NCBI GenBank assembly: GCA_964508975.1
Contig: CAZDVQ010000014.1
Location: 23,859-87,858 of the forward strand
DNA from: CAZDVQ01 sp964508975
GTDB taxonomy: Bacteria > Bacteroidota > Bacteroidia > Chitinophagales > Saprospiraceae
Length of the DNA stretch: 64,000 bases
Direction: 5' to 3'
Numbering within the stretch: position 1 is the stretch's first letter; each line of letters begins with the position of its first letter. The notes beneath the pieces are model-generated. The model had not been told where the DNA came from. It ran no database searches and worked only from the letters and a program-made list of their open reading frames with translations. Shown here piece by piece: positions 44,381 to 53,179 of the stretch. The translations under genes were made by a program, and so were the position numbers.

Positions 44381-44509
44381 AAATATTTGCTACTTTTTTT
44401 TTCTGAAATTAGTTCTTGGTTGCTTGTTGATAGTTTGGTAGCAACTTGTACGTTCACCCCTACAGCTCCATATCCGCTAAGCCACCCATCCTCGTAAGCA
44501 CATCACAGG

Positions 44510-45553
44510 CTATTGCTCCATTTCCATTAGCAAGCTTTCAACGGTTTCAAGTGATAAACTGGTGAGTTCCACGATTTCGTTAACGTTCAAGCCACGCTCT
44601 TTCATTTTCTGTACAATTTTCAGGTTGGCGATGTGTTGGCCTTGCTCTATTCCCAGGTCAATACCTTTTTCAATGCCTTGCTCTATACCTTGCTCAATAC
44701 CTTCATTAAGGCCAATGCTACGGCCTTGCTCTATACCCATATCGATGAGTTGTTCAGCGGTTGACTTTACTTTCGTTCTCATTTTTTCGTCCTTTAGTTT
44801 TTGGTAAAAGGCATTGTAAACATATTGGGGCTCTTGCTTTGCGTTGTAAAACATGTAAGTTAACCACTGCTTATGGTAATTCGCGTCGAAACTGTAGGAG
44901 GCGTTTTCTACTTGGTTCCAAGCATCAACCATGATGTCAACAAGGTTGGGTTCATCAACCTTAGCCATTAGCAACAAGCCTAGATATGGCACCTTGTCAA
45001 GTTGTTGCGCTAGCTTTTCCAACGACAAGCGCTGAAGGTCAACAAAGATATAATTAAAATTCGGGACAAATTGTTTCATCACCGATTTTTTCTGGCTAAA
45101 CATTTTACCAAAAGTTCCTGGCTCCCATAGGCTTTTTCCTTGGTAAACCAATATCGGAACTAGAGGCCTGAGTTGTTTTTTACTGTCCACATCTTGTTTC
45201 CAAATAGAACACATGTATTGCAACATTTGGAAGAGGGCATACTTGTCGCGCTTGCGTTTATGCTCGAACAGGAACACGGCATCGATCGAGCCTTGGGCAT
45301 ATGGGATGGTCCAAACTACATCGCTGAAGGTTTGTTTCAGACGCTCGTCCACGTAGCTGTTGTTGTCCAGCGCCATCTCGTCGAGGTGTAGTTGTTCGAG
45401 CAGGTTTTGAGGCAGCACCGCGCGAAGGAAACCCTGCACCAGGTCCTTGCGTTGGAAACTTGCCTTGAACATAGCATCGTGCGGGTGATGCTTGAAGTCG
45501 TTTAAATTAATATCCACAGCGGTATCATTTAGAAAGTAAAACGATGTGTGCAT
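44510..45553 (-). CDS. Rpn-family recombination-promoting nuclease / putative transposase
   Basis: 347 residues from the ATG at 45553; an upstream TTG frame start (45583) overlaps a TATCTTTG box (45572-45565), so the ATG is preferred. PD-(D/E)XK nuclease domain: HHPHDAMFKASFQRKDLV at the start and QGSIDAVFLFEHKRKRDKYA with the catalytic D...E.K; then LRPLVPILVYQGKS and NYIFVDLQRLS. The C-terminal part contains a run of GIEQGIEQGIEKGIDLGIEQ units and ends with a short helical domain. E. coli RpnA-type proteins promote RecA-independent recombination and cut DNA. These genes move between genomes, but no inverted repeats or target duplications flank this one. Confidence 0.88.
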   Translation of the reverse strand: MHTSFYFLNDTAVDINLNDFKHHPHDAMFKASFQRKDLVQGFLRAVLPQNLLEQLHLDEMALDNNSYVDERLKQTFSDVVWTIPYAQGSIDAVFLFEHKRKRDKYALFQMLQYMCSIWKQDVDSKKQLRPLVPILVYQGKSLWEPGTFGKMFSQKKSVMKQFVPNFNYIFVDLQRLSLEKLAQQLDKVPYLGLLLMAKVDEPNLVDIMVDAWNQVENASYSFDANYHKQWLTYMFYNAKQEPQYVYNAFYQKLKDEKMRTKVKSTAEQLIDMGIEQGRSIGLNEGIEQGIEQGIEKGIDLGIEQGQHIANLKIVQKMKERGLNVNEIVELTSLSLETVESLLMEMEQ

Positions 45554-45725
45554 GTGGTGTTGGGCAAAGATATGTAGCCGCAACGATACAACTTGGAATA
45601 AGATATTACAATTAAGGCTTTTTTTGTGCTAAATATTGATTTTCAAGTACTTGTAAACTAAATAGAACTACATTTTCAGCATACTGTATGGTGAAGATTC
45701 TTTTATCTTCTTATTCGTTTTAAAA

Positions 45726-46265
45726 TCATAACGCCAGCTTCAATAAGAAGTCGTTGCAGTTTTCCTCAAGTACTACCCATTGGTATGTAAATAATCCTTC
45801 TTCAGTCCTTACAAAATCTCCGTAAACCACTCTAGGGAGTTCTATACTATCACGATAGTCTAATGCTAATGCAACGTCATCTCCTATGTTGGCATTTACC
45901 GCGAAGAACAAGGCATAAGCAGAGTCTAAGTTGGGCAATAAAATCTCCTCTTGGAGTAGAAGGCTGTTTTTAATGTTCAATACGGATTCAATAGCTCGGC
46001 TATATTTATCGAAATACTGATTGGCTTCATTTATGGACAGTATTTCCAGATCGTATTCTATTATAGGATATATAGCTTTAATTTTTTGATTTAGTTCCTT
46101 GTTATACAGCAAATTGGACTCCATTATGCTTGAAAAATTAGTTGGTATGAAAAATCTATTTTTCATATGAACAATTTGCTTTTCTTGTTTTTTGTCTCGT
46201 GTTGCTATTATCAGAACAATCACCACAAAACCGATTCCAGCCAATATTAACAATATTTCCATCAT
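45726..46265 (-). CDS. Single-pass membrane protein with a SUKH (SMI1/KNR4)-like domain
   Basis: 179 residues. N-terminal helix (LLILAGIGFVVIVLIIA) then KKQEKQ, so the rest should be cytoplasmic. The C-terminal part reads SAYALFFAVNANIGDDVALALDYR, PRVVYGDFV, YQWVVLEENCNDFLLKL, which is the shape of SUKH domains (a short loop after ALDYR, PxVxxxD, then an FxxFL-like end). SUKH proteins often serve as immunity proteins against toxins; no toxin gene is next to it, so the role is open. It is not closely paired with the Rpn gene (142-bp gap). Confidence 0.6.
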   Translation of the reverse strand: MMEILLILAGIGFVVIVLIIATRDKKQEKQIVHMKNRFFIPTNFSSIMESNLLYNKELNQKIKAIYPIIEYDLEILSINEANQYFDKYSRAIESVLNIKNSLLLQEEILLPNLDSAYALFFAVNANIGDDVALALDYRDSIELPRVVYGDFVRTEEGLFTYQWVVLEENCNDFLLKLAL

Positions 46266-46378
46266 ATCTGAATGTAGCTAATCGCTAAAATAGAACACAA
46301 AACTAATCATTATAGCATTCCACAGAACAACATTTTATACAAATCCGCCAAAAAACGATTTCAAAATCGGCACGGGTA

Positions 46379-46411
46379 TTGAATAGGTTGGGCAGAATTA
46401 TTTTACCTTTG
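46379..46411 (+). promoter_or_regulatory. Promoter of the thioredoxin-like gene
   Basis: TTG at 46379-46381, 22-nt spacer, TACCTTTG at 46404-46411; start codon 27 bp further. Confidence 0.6.
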
Positions 46412-46437
46412 CTTTATTAATTGCACAACGATAACTT

Positions 46438-46935
46438 ATGAAAACGATTAAAAACCTTACTTTATTAGCTTTGCTCTTTGCCTCTTTTAACTTGGTTGCT
46501 CAAGACTTGGTTCCAGACCAGACCCTCAAAGACATTGACGGCAAGAGCGTTAACGTACGCGAATTGACCCAAAACGGTAAAATAACCGTGATGAGCTTCT
46601 GGGCAACCTGGTGCTCGCCCTGCAAAAAAGAACTCGATAATTTAATGCCACTGTACGCCGAGTGGAAAGAGGAATACAACGTTCAAATCTTGGCCATCAC
46701 CATCGACGATGCGCGTGCCTTGACCAAGGTTAAACCCATGGTTGAATCAAAAGGCTGGGAATACACCATCTTGAGCGACTTGAACCAAGACTTGATGCGC
46801 GCACTCAATTTCCAAAATGTACCCTATACTTTCCTCGTTGACCAAAACGGTAAAGTCGTTTACACACACAACGGCTACAGTGAAGGCGACGAATTTGAAC
46901 TCGAAGAGAAAATCAAGGAGCTAGCCGGTAAATAA
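46438..46935 (+). CDS. Secreted TlpA/ResA-like thioredoxin
   Basis: 165 residues. Signal peptide (LFASFNLVAQ), then a thioredoxin fold with FWATWCSPCKKELDNLMPLY: catalytic Cys59 and Cys62 in WCSPC, cis-Pro region NVPYTFLVDQNGKVVY. AhpC/TSA-redoxin branch, comparable to TlpA and ResA, which reduce periplasmic disulfides such as those of cytochrome c apo-proteins. Periplasmic substrate is unknown; no membrane reductase or cytochrome genes are adjacent. A palindrome begins directly after the stop. Confidence 0.93.
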   Translation: MKTIKNLTLLALLFASFNLVAQDLVPDQTLKDIDGKSVNVRELTQNGKITVMSFWATWCSPCKKELDNLMPLYAEWKEEYNVQILAITIDDARALTKVKPMVESKGWEYTILSDLNQDLMRALNFQNVPYTFLVDQNGKVVYTHNGYSEGDEFELEEKIKELAGK

Positions 46936-46936
46936 G

Positions 46937-47043
46937 AGTATGTTTGGACTTTAGCTTCCGGCGAAAAACAGCTCTTTCCCGATGATTTTTGCTTTAAAAA
47001 ATAGCTCGTTTTTCCCTCGAAACCCAAAATCCAAACATACTCT
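46937..47043. repeat. 107-bp imperfect palindrome, MITE-like
   Basis: Ends AGTATGTTTGGA and TCCAAACATACT are exact 12-bp inverted copies, continued by weaker pairing (GACTTTA against AAAATCC; AAAAACAGCTC against AGCTCGTTTTT). Similar terminal words occur in the 27076-27235 palindrome. It starts directly after the thioredoxin stop and may act as its 3' end structure. Confidence 0.6.
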
Positions 47044-47045
47044 AA

Positions 47046-47160
47046 GCCGCGTTAGCTGCTTGGAAGGCGCCCGGCAAAGCCGGGCGGTGCGCAGCACCGA
47101 GCGATCTGCGAGCCTGGCAAGGAGCGCCCCCAGCGCGCGTAGCGCGCTGGGGGAACGCCC
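47046..47160 (+). repeat. GC-rich dispersed intergenic element, copy I
   Basis: Words GCCCGGCAAAGCCGGGC, GTGCGCAGCAC, GAGCGATCTGCGAGCC and CCCAGCGCGCGTAGCGCGC lead to GGGGGAACGCCC and an A-run. Core differs from E and K but the GCGAGCC and CGTAGCG words and the terminus are shared. Confidence 0.65.
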
Positions 47161-47189
47161 AAAAAAACAAGCCAAATTTGTTTATCCCC

Positions 47190-47585
47190 ATGAAAATAAG
47201 CCACCTCATACTGCTGTTGAGCTTGCTGGGCACCATGGCCTCAGCTTGTAAAAATGCGTTCATGACCAAGGAAAAATACTTGGCTGAATACGATGCTTTC
47301 ATCGAGGATGTACGGGCGCAAAAGGATAAACTGACCGAGGCCGACTGGGCCAAACTAGATCAGCAACACGAACGCTATAGCACCGAATTGTACAATAAAT
47401 TCAAGGCTGAACTCAGCACTTCCGATAATATCCACGTGAAACGCAACCAGATTAGCTACATCGGGATGAAAGGCATTAAAGGGCTTTTTGACCTGCTGGG
47501 CGACGACCTGGGCAGCGAGGTGGAACAATCGGTTGATGAGCTTAAATCCTTGATGAAAGCGCTCGATTCGAGCATGGTACAATGA
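47190..47585 (+). CDS. DUF6565-like small lipoprotein
   Basis: 131 residues from the ATG at 47190 (the longer frame would need TTG at 47178). Lipobox MASAC with Cys20. Then KEKYLAEYDAFIEDVRAQKD, TEADWAKLDQQHERYSTELYNKF and a second helix pair; this helical W/F pattern resembles DUF6565 proteins of Bacteroidota. The following gene starts within its stop codon (ATGA, 4-bp overlap), so it is translationally coupled with the PqiA-like protein. Function unknown; likely envelope-associated. Confidence 0.75.
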   Translation: MKISHLILLLSLLGTMASACKNAFMTKEKYLAEYDAFIEDVRAQKDKLTEADWAKLDQQHERYSTELYNKFKAELSTSDNIHVKRNQISYIGMKGIKGLFDLLGDDLGSEVEQSVDELKSLMKALDSSMVQ

Positions 47586-48298
47586 GTAAAAAACAGTTTT
47601 TTATCCTCGTTGGCTTGCTCAACGCCGCACTCTTGGGCTTCATGTGGTTCTTGGCAGCCTACCCTTTCCGACAACTAGATGTAAAACATGCCTTGAACGG
47701 CTGGTTCAGGGTAGTTGAAAGTAACTTTAATTACCCGCTGTTCGGGGTGGCCTTGATATTGGTCCCCGCCATGTCGTGGTTAGCTTATAAAATTGTTTTT
47801 ACCGACCACGAAAAAGGCAAAGCCCTCTGGCGCCGGTTCGGACTAGCCTTCGCGCTGAGCATATCCGTCATTTTGTTTTACCTGGGCATTACCCTACCTA
47901 TTTTTACAGGTTCCTTGCTGGGCATCGTGGAGGAACAGCACTCGGTGCTATCTTCCCTGGGCAAGCTCCTGCATGAGGGCGAGGTGTTCCTAGGTTTGAT
48001 AATCATTTTGTTCACCTTGATTTTCCCGCTCGTGAAGTACACGGTGCTGTATTACGCGCTATTGGCACATAGCCCTAACGATAAAGCAGTTCAATTAGTC
48101 AGCAAACTAGGCAAATGGAGCATGCTCGACGTGTTTGTGCTGGCACTGGTTATTGTACAGCTCAAACAAAGCAAAGGCGCTCTGGTCGAGACCATGTCGG
48201 CCCCTGGCATTATATGTTTTGGCCTCGGGGTGTTGATTAGTATGTTGGTCAGTCTTAAGATAGGAGAGAGGAGAGAGGAGATAGGAGATAGGAACTAG
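47582..48298 (+). CDS. PqiA-like membrane protein
   Basis: 238 residues, four predicted membrane helices (about 8-28, 52-72, 86-112, 135-160) plus a C-terminal pair around 178-225. GKWSMLDVFVLALVIVQL is the signature end of PqiA/YebS domains; THE first half has TLPIFTGSLLG. PqiA proteins are inner-membrane partners of MCE lipid-transport proteins; no MCE gene is here. The last codons (GERREEIGDRN) are written in a GGAGATA-type tandem array that continues past the stop (48257-48345), so the C-terminus was probably altered by the array. Confidence 0.82.
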   Translation: MSKKQFFILVGLLNAALLGFMWFLAAYPFRQLDVKHALNGWFRVVESNFNYPLFGVALILVPAMSWLAYKIVFTDHEKGKALWRRFGLAFALSISVILFYLGITLPIFTGSLLGIVEEQHSVLSSLGKLLHEGEVFLGLIIILFTLIFPLVKYTVLYYALLAHSPNDKAVQLVSKLGKWSMLDVFVLALVIVQLKQSKGALVETMSAPGIICFGLGVLISMLVSLKIGERREEIGDRN

Positions 48299-48373
48299 GA
48301 GATAGGAGATAGGAGATAGGAGATAGGAACTAAGAGAAAAATCTCCTCTCTCCTATCTCCTCTCTCATATCTC
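48257..48373. repeat. Purine-rich GGAGATA tandem array closing on its pyrimidine complement
   Basis: Many 7-bp GGAGATA-like units (with GGAGAGA and GGAACTA variants) run 48257-48345, then TCTCCTCTCTCCTATCTCC words at 48348-48373. The two halves can pair as one long hairpin between the convergent PqiA-like and MoxR genes. Confidence 0.8.
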
Positions 48374-49369
48374 CTACGGTACTTCCACCCGATTCAAAAT
48401 ACGGTTGATGATTTCCTCTTGGGTGATATTTTCGGCCTCGGCTTCATAGGTAAGCCCGATACGGTGGCGCATCACATCGTGGCAGATGGCGCGTACATCC
48501 TCGGGAATAACGTAACCACGGCGACGTAAGAAAGCGTAGCCTTTAGCTGCCAAGGCCAAGTTAATACTGGCCCGGGGCGAAGCACCATAGCTAATCAAGG
48601 GTTTAAGTTCGGCTAATTTATAGGTTTCAGGCTCGCGGGTAGCAAAAACGATATCGAGGATATATTGCTCAATTTTCTCGTCCATGTACACCTCGCGTAC
48701 CACCTCGCGCGCGCGGAGGATTTGGGCGGGGTTAACCACGGCTTTCACCTTATCTGGGAAGCCGATGATATTCCGGCGGATGATTTCGCGTTCTTCTTCT
48801 TTGCCGGGATAGCCAATTTTAACCTTGAGCATAAAGCGGTCGACCTGGGCTTCAGGCAGTGGGTAAGTACCTTCCTGCTCGATAGGGTTCTGGGTAGCGA
48901 GTACCAGGAAAGGCTCTTCCAGCTTGAAGGTTTCATCACCGATGGTCACCTGGCGTTCTTGCATGGCCTCGAGGAGGGCCGATTGAACCTTAGCAGGGGC
49001 GCGGTTAATCTCGTCGGCCAAGATAAAGTTGGCGAACACCGGACCTTTACGCACGGTAAACTTATGCTCGACAGGCGAGTAAATCATGGTTCCCACGATG
49101 TCGGCAGGCAACAAGTCAGGTGTAAACTGTATACGGCTAAACTTGGCATCGATCGCATTGGCCAAGGTTTTGATGGCCAAAGTTTTGGCCAAGCCAGGCA
49201 AGCCTTCCAGCAGCACGTGGCCACGGGTAAGCAAGCCTAGGAGCAGACGCTCCATCATATAATCTTGCCCAACGATAACGCCGGCAGTTTCTTTACGCAG
49301 GGTATCCACAAAGGCGCTCTCGCCGTAAATCTTCTCGTTTAATGCTTGAATATCTGGAGCCGTTTGCAT
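48374..49369 (-). CDS. MoxR-family AAA+ ATPase
   Basis: 331 residues. Walker A is EGLPGLAKTLAIKTLA, the MoxR form with AKT in place of GKT; Walker B FILADEINRAPAKVQSALLE; sensor 1 LATQNPIEQEGTYPLPEAQVDRFM; sensor 2 SPRASINLALAAKGYAF. MoxR ATPases act as chaperone-like activators of metalloenzymes or as partners of VWA proteins. The usual neighbours (DUF58, VWA/BatA, BatB) are not in the window. A TATTTTTG box lies on the minus strand at 49396-49389, 20 bp before the start. Confidence 0.95.
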   Translation of the reverse strand: MQTAPDIQALNEKIYGESAFVDTLRKETAGVIVGQDYMMERLLLGLLTRGHVLLEGLPGLAKTLAIKTLANAIDAKFSRIQFTPDLLPADIVGTMIYSPVEHKFTVRKGPVFANFILADEINRAPAKVQSALLEAMQERQVTIGDETFKLEEPFLVLATQNPIEQEGTYPLPEAQVDRFMLKVKIGYPGKEEEREIIRRNIIGFPDKVKAVVNPAQILRAREVVREVYMDEKIEQYILDIVFATREPETYKLAELKPLISYGASPRASINLALAAKGYAFLRRRGYVIPEDVRAICHDVMRHRIGLTYEAEAENITQEEIINRILNRVEVP

Positions 49370-49404
49370 GTGTAATATTGTTTGGCTGCAAAAATAAGAA
49401 ATAC

Positions 49405-50157
49405 TTACGACTTATGTAGCTTCATCAATTGCAGCAGTTCCTCCGATTTTTCAGTAGAGATAGACACCCGGTGTTTGCCATCCACCAAGAGGTAGCCACC
49501 ATCTGAACGCACAAAATCAGATACGTTGTTGATATTCACGATAAACGACTTGTGGCAGCGGAAAAAATTACTGTTTTCTTCCAGCATCTCTTCAAATACC
49601 TTTAAACCCTTGCTGGCGGTTACCGTGCTACCATCCTTCAGGCACAGCTTGGTATAAGCGCCATCGGCTTTCAGAAAGAGGATTTGCTCCGTTTCTACAA
49701 ACTTAATCGAGCTGGTGGTATAGATGGCTATCTTGGGTGGCTTGCTGCTATCCAGGTTATCTTTCAAGATCGAATAATCTTTCTTCTGGTTGTGGCGCCG
49801 GAAGCGTTCAATTGACTTTTCCAACTCTTCGGGTTCGATTGGCTTCAACAGGTAATCAATGGCCGAGAGTTTAAAAGCTTGAATTGCGTAGTTGTTGTAC
49901 GCTGTGGTAAAGATGATGGAAAAAGAGATTTCGTCCTCGTCGAAAAAGTCGATGAGCTCCAGGCCGCTGTGGCCCGGCATCTCGATATCCAGCAGCACGA
50001 GGTCGGGTTTGAGTTTCCGGATAGCCTTCACGCCGGTGGGCAAATCCTCGCAAGAGGCAATTACCTCGATATCTGGGCAAAACTCCTCCAACATCCCCGA
50101 TAAGAGCGAGCGTGCCATTTTTTCATCGTCAATCACGATAGCTTTATACTTTGTCAT
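49405..50157 (-). CDS. LytTR-family response regulator
   Basis: 250 residues. Receiver domain residues 1-125: acidic pair DDE at 10-12, phosphoacceptor Asp57 in LLDIEMPG, switch Thr and Lys in IIFTTAYNNYAI...LLKPIEPEEL. C-terminal LytTR DNA-binding domain about 148-250 (SIKFVETEQILFLKADGAYT, FFRCHKSFIVNINNVSDFVR). The gene starts 12 bp after the stop of the histidine kinase, so the two form a cognate two-component operon. Target genes are not evident. Confidence 0.95.
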   Translation of the reverse strand: MTKYKAIVIDDEKMARSLLSGMLEEFCPDIEVIASCEDLPTGVKAIRKLKPDLVLLDIEMPGHSGLELIDFFDEDEISFSIIFTTAYNNYAIQAFKLSAIDYLLKPIEPEELEKSIERFRRHNQKKDYSILKDNLDSSKPPKIAIYTTSSIKFVETEQILFLKADGAYTKLCLKDGSTVTASKGLKVFEEMLEENSNFFRCHKSFIVNINNVSDFVRSDGGYLLVDGKHRVSISTEKSEELLQLMKLHKS

Positions 50158-50169
50158 GTCCTTGTATAT

Positions 50170-53046
50170 TTATTGAATGGGTATGAGTAGTAAAATGGTA
50201 GTACCTAGTGCGTTCCCGTTGATATCTAATTTGTCGATGATTTGAATACCAACTTTCTTGTTGTTGCCCCGGTTCAAGATGGCCAGCCGTTTCTCGTTGG
50301 CCTGGGTCGAAAACGACTCGTGTTTATCACTCCGGATACGGTTCAGCTCGCCCGAACGTTTACGGCCAATGCCGTTATCGTCAATATGCACCGCCAGGTC
50401 GCCCTGCTGCATGTAAAATTTCAAGTGCAGCCATTTGTCGCCTTTCTTGTGGAGCAAGCCATGTTTTACCGCGTTTTCCACGTAAGGCTGTATAATCATA
50501 GAGGGAATCTTTACCATGTCTTGATCAACATCTTCAGAGACTTCGATGCTAAACTCAAAGTCGTTGTTGAAGCGCATTTTCTCCAACTCCAGGTATAAAG
50601 TTAAGGCCGATATTTCATCGTGCAAGTGGATGCGTTCTTTTTCCGACATTTCCAGGATAGTCCTGGTAAGTTTCGAGAACTTGGCTAGGTACACGCTGGC
50701 GTTGCGTTTATCGTTGGTAAAAATATACGATTGTATGGTGTTCAAGGCATTGTAGAAGAAGTGCGGATTCATCTGCGATTTGATGGCCGTGAGCATGGAT
50801 TTACTCAAGTCCTGCTCTAGCGCAATCTTCTCGGTCAGGAGTTTATTCTGGGCAATCAATATACTCAAACGCCATTTATAGTACGCAAAAATGGCCAAGC
50901 CTACCAAGGCCACCACCAACAGTACAAACCACCACCGACGCCAAAAAGGTGGCGCTATGTTTAGCTGAAGCGTATAATCGGCTTTGGCCTTATTGAAATC
51001 ACCCACTTTAAACTGAATAACGTATGTGCCAGGCGAAAGCTCCGGGAACGATAATGACCTACTTTGGGCCGAGGTCAAAGTCCAGGGTCTATCGTTTACT
51101 TTATAATACACGGGCTCCTGGCTAATTTGGCCAAAGTTGAGTACCGAGTATTCTATGTGTACATCGTTAGAATTATGATCTAGCTCATGCGATTGGTGTG
51201 GGTTAAACGTTTTATCCTTTATTTTCAAGGCATTTACGAAAAATATGGCCGACGACTGTTTGTCCACCGCTTTATCCGTAAAACGCAGTTTAATCAACTT
51301 ACCGTCGCTCAGCAAGAGCAGGTGCTCGCCCGAGAGCAAAATATCGTTTACTTCCTGAACCTTTACGTTGACCACCTTGTAACCATCTTCCAAACGCCGA
51401 AGATTGATGTACAGGATACGCTCGTTGGTGAGTAAAAACAAGTAATGGCCAAAGCGTTTCATCGCCCTGATAGCGTGTATGGGTATTTTGTACTTGCGGC
51501 CGAGATCGTCTACCAACTTATCGTTCTGGAAGCGTTTTAAGCCACCTTTGGCATCGAGCACAAACAAGCTACCCTCCCAAAATATCACCTTGTTGTACGA
51601 ATTTTGAACCTCCTGCTCGTCTATCTTGTACAGCTTTTGCTTGGTCAGTACATAGAGACCAAGGTTAGTAGCGTAATATATTTTTCCCGAAACAGGGTCG
51701 AAGGCACAAGACTTAGCCCTTACATTGCTCATGCTTCTAGATAAATAGGCATGGGTTTCATGTTTGTTGCTACTACAGTACTCATCCCATTCCGATGGTT
51801 TTGAGGAGCCATCCAAAGGGTTATACATCAAGCCAAACAAGCCTGATGCCGCAAAGGCAAAGTACTTATCGTCAACCCTACAAAGTTCTTTTATCGCAAC
51901 GCCGTTGTCTAGGTTGCGGGCCGTATTGTCGATGTCGGTGATGGCTAAACCTGCCGATACATGGTACAAGTATCGCTTTAGGCTATCTACATACAGGTAG
52001 TACATATCCGATTTCTTGACGGTCTGGAGCAACAATCGTTGTTGCTGCAACGCCTCATCCAACTTCAATACTTCCCCACTTTTGGTCCCTAGAAAATAGC
52101 CGCCATCGGGATTTTCTACAATCCGCTGCAACTGGTAGCCAGGGTATTGATATAGTATATTGTCGAGCGATGGAACCAGTAAAATACCGTCGTACAAGGT
52201 GCTAAACCAATAATTACCCTGCCGGTCTTTCATGACACCCGACACCCCTTTATCTGCAAAATAAGGCCTCCCTCCGTTCAAAGGGCGACCTGTTTTGTCA
52301 AAAACAAATGAGCCCTTAGAGCTGGTAAACCAATATTGCTGATCAAGATGGGTAAAGTGACGTAGTACCCCAATATCGTAATGCCCAGGCAAGGCCACCA
52401 ACTTCCCTCCTTGCAATTTATATTGTTTCTTAAAAATATTCAAGCGGGTCAACACCAGTAACACCTTATCTACACAGGCCAGGTTAGTCGCTTGTTCTCC
52501 GGTAACACTGAGGTCAATTACGTTGCTTACCTTCAAGGTAGCATCAATCTCGTACATTTTGAGCCGCTCGGACAAATAAAATTTACCTCCACAGACCATA
52601 CAGTACGATAGTTCTTCTGCTTGCAAAGGAATCGTCTTGACCAAACGCAAGGTTTTAAGTTCGTACACGTCAACACCTTTTTCCTGCATCACAAAAAGGT
52701 GTTTTTCCCCGAGCGCGATGGGTAAATAACCCAATGGTTTAGCCTGTTGCAACGCGTGTAACGAATCTTGCTCCACGTAAAACATATAGCCATCAAAACT
52801 CTCGTACCAGATGCGCCCGTAGCGATCTTCGGCTATCGAGCTGCCCACCACCGAGGCTTGTTGATTGTTGCGGTAGGTTTTATATTGAAACCCATCAAAG
52901 CGCGAAAGTCCCTCGTTGGTAGCTATCCAGATAAAACCTTTTGAATCCTGGCGGATATCGTAAACCGTGTTCGAGGGCAGGCCAACCTTCTTGTCTATCA
53001 ACATATAATACGGGTCTTGGGCTTGCAACAGCAAGGCCAGCAGCAC
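50170..53046 (-). CDS. Two-component propeller sensor histidine kinase (LytS/YehU-type catalytic core)
   Basis: 958 residues from GTG. N-terminal part is a sensor of two seven-bladed propellers (GLPSNTVYDIRQDSKGFIWIA, GLSRFDGFQY), then a Y_Y_Y domain (PVYYKVNDRPW...LSFPELSPGTYVIQFK) and one membrane helix (WWFVLLVVALVGLAIFAYY). The kinase has phosphoacceptor His762 in QMNPHFFYNALNTIQSYIF and an ATPase lid with PSMIIQPYVENAVKHGL and HIDDNGIGRK. The N-terminus is uncertain: CTG at 53073 would give a complete signal peptide (LKTWITIYAVLLALLLQAQ), and an ATG two codons earlier is one base out of frame, so a sequence error or unusual start is possible. TAACTTTG at 53099-53092 lies just upstream. 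Confidence 0.93.
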   Translation of the reverse strand: MLLALLLQAQDPYYMLIDKKVGLPSNTVYDIRQDSKGFIWIATNEGLSRFDGFQYKTYRNNQQASVVGSSIAEDRYGRIWYESFDGYMFYVEQDSLHALQQAKPLGYLPIALGEKHLFVMQEKGVDVYELKTLRLVKTIPLQAEELSYCMVCGGKFYLSERLKMYEIDATLKVSNVIDLSVTGEQATNLACVDKVLLVLTRLNIFKKQYKLQGGKLVALPGHYDIGVLRHFTHLDQQYWFTSSKGSFVFDKTGRPLNGGRPYFADKGVSGVMKDRQGNYWFSTLYDGILLVPSLDNILYQYPGYQLQRIVENPDGGYFLGTKSGEVLKLDEALQQQRLLLQTVKKSDMYYLYVDSLKRYLYHVSAGLAITDIDNTARNLDNGVAIKELCRVDDKYFAFAASGLFGLMYNPLDGSSKPSEWDEYCSSNKHETHAYLSRSMSNVRAKSCAFDPVSGKIYYATNLGLYVLTKQKLYKIDEQEVQNSYNKVIFWEGSLFVLDAKGGLKRFQNDKLVDDLGRKYKIPIHAIRAMKRFGHYLFLLTNERILYINLRRLEDGYKVVNVKVQEVNDILLSGEHLLLLSDGKLIKLRFTDKAVDKQSSAIFFVNALKIKDKTFNPHQSHELDHNSNDVHIEYSVLNFGQISQEPVYYKVNDRPWTLTSAQSRSLSFPELSPGTYVIQFKVGDFNKAKADYTLQLNIAPPFWRRWWFVLLVVALVGLAIFAYYKWRLSILIAQNKLLTEKIALEQDLSKSMLTAIKSQMNPHFFYNALNTIQSYIFTNDKRNASVYLAKFSKLTRTILEMSEKERIHLHDEISALTLYLELEKMRFNNDFEFSIEVSEDVDQDMVKIPSMIIQPYVENAVKHGLLHKKGDKWLHLKFYMQQGDLAVHIDDNGIGRKRSGELNRIRSDKHESFSTQANEKRLAILNRGNNKKVGIQIIDKLDINGNALGTTILLLIPIQ

Positions 53047-53091
53047 CGCATATATAGTTATCCAGGTTTTCAGAGCATAATTTTAGACCTA

Positions 53092-53118
53092 CAAAGTTAC
53101 AAAAGCCATGCAAGCCAA
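53092..53118 (-). promoter_or_regulatory. Promoter box of the two-component operon
   Basis: Minus strand TAACTTTG at 53099-53092 with TTG at 53118-53116 (16-nt spacer, slightly short). Leader to the CTG or GTG start is short. Confidence 0.5.
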
Positions 53119-53179
53119 ACCCTTTAATTTGTGTAATGACCTAAATAGCGTATCAAAACCCTTTTTGGGTTTATGTTTT

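Noticed and set aside
43200..44400. Replication origin near rpmH/rnpA
   Set aside because: No dnaA, gidA or clustered DnaA boxes; in Bacteroidota rpmH-rnpA is often far from the origin.
44510..45583. Rpn-family gene considered as part of a transposon
   Set aside because: No inverted repeats, target duplication or DDE motif; this family is called transposase mainly by historical naming.
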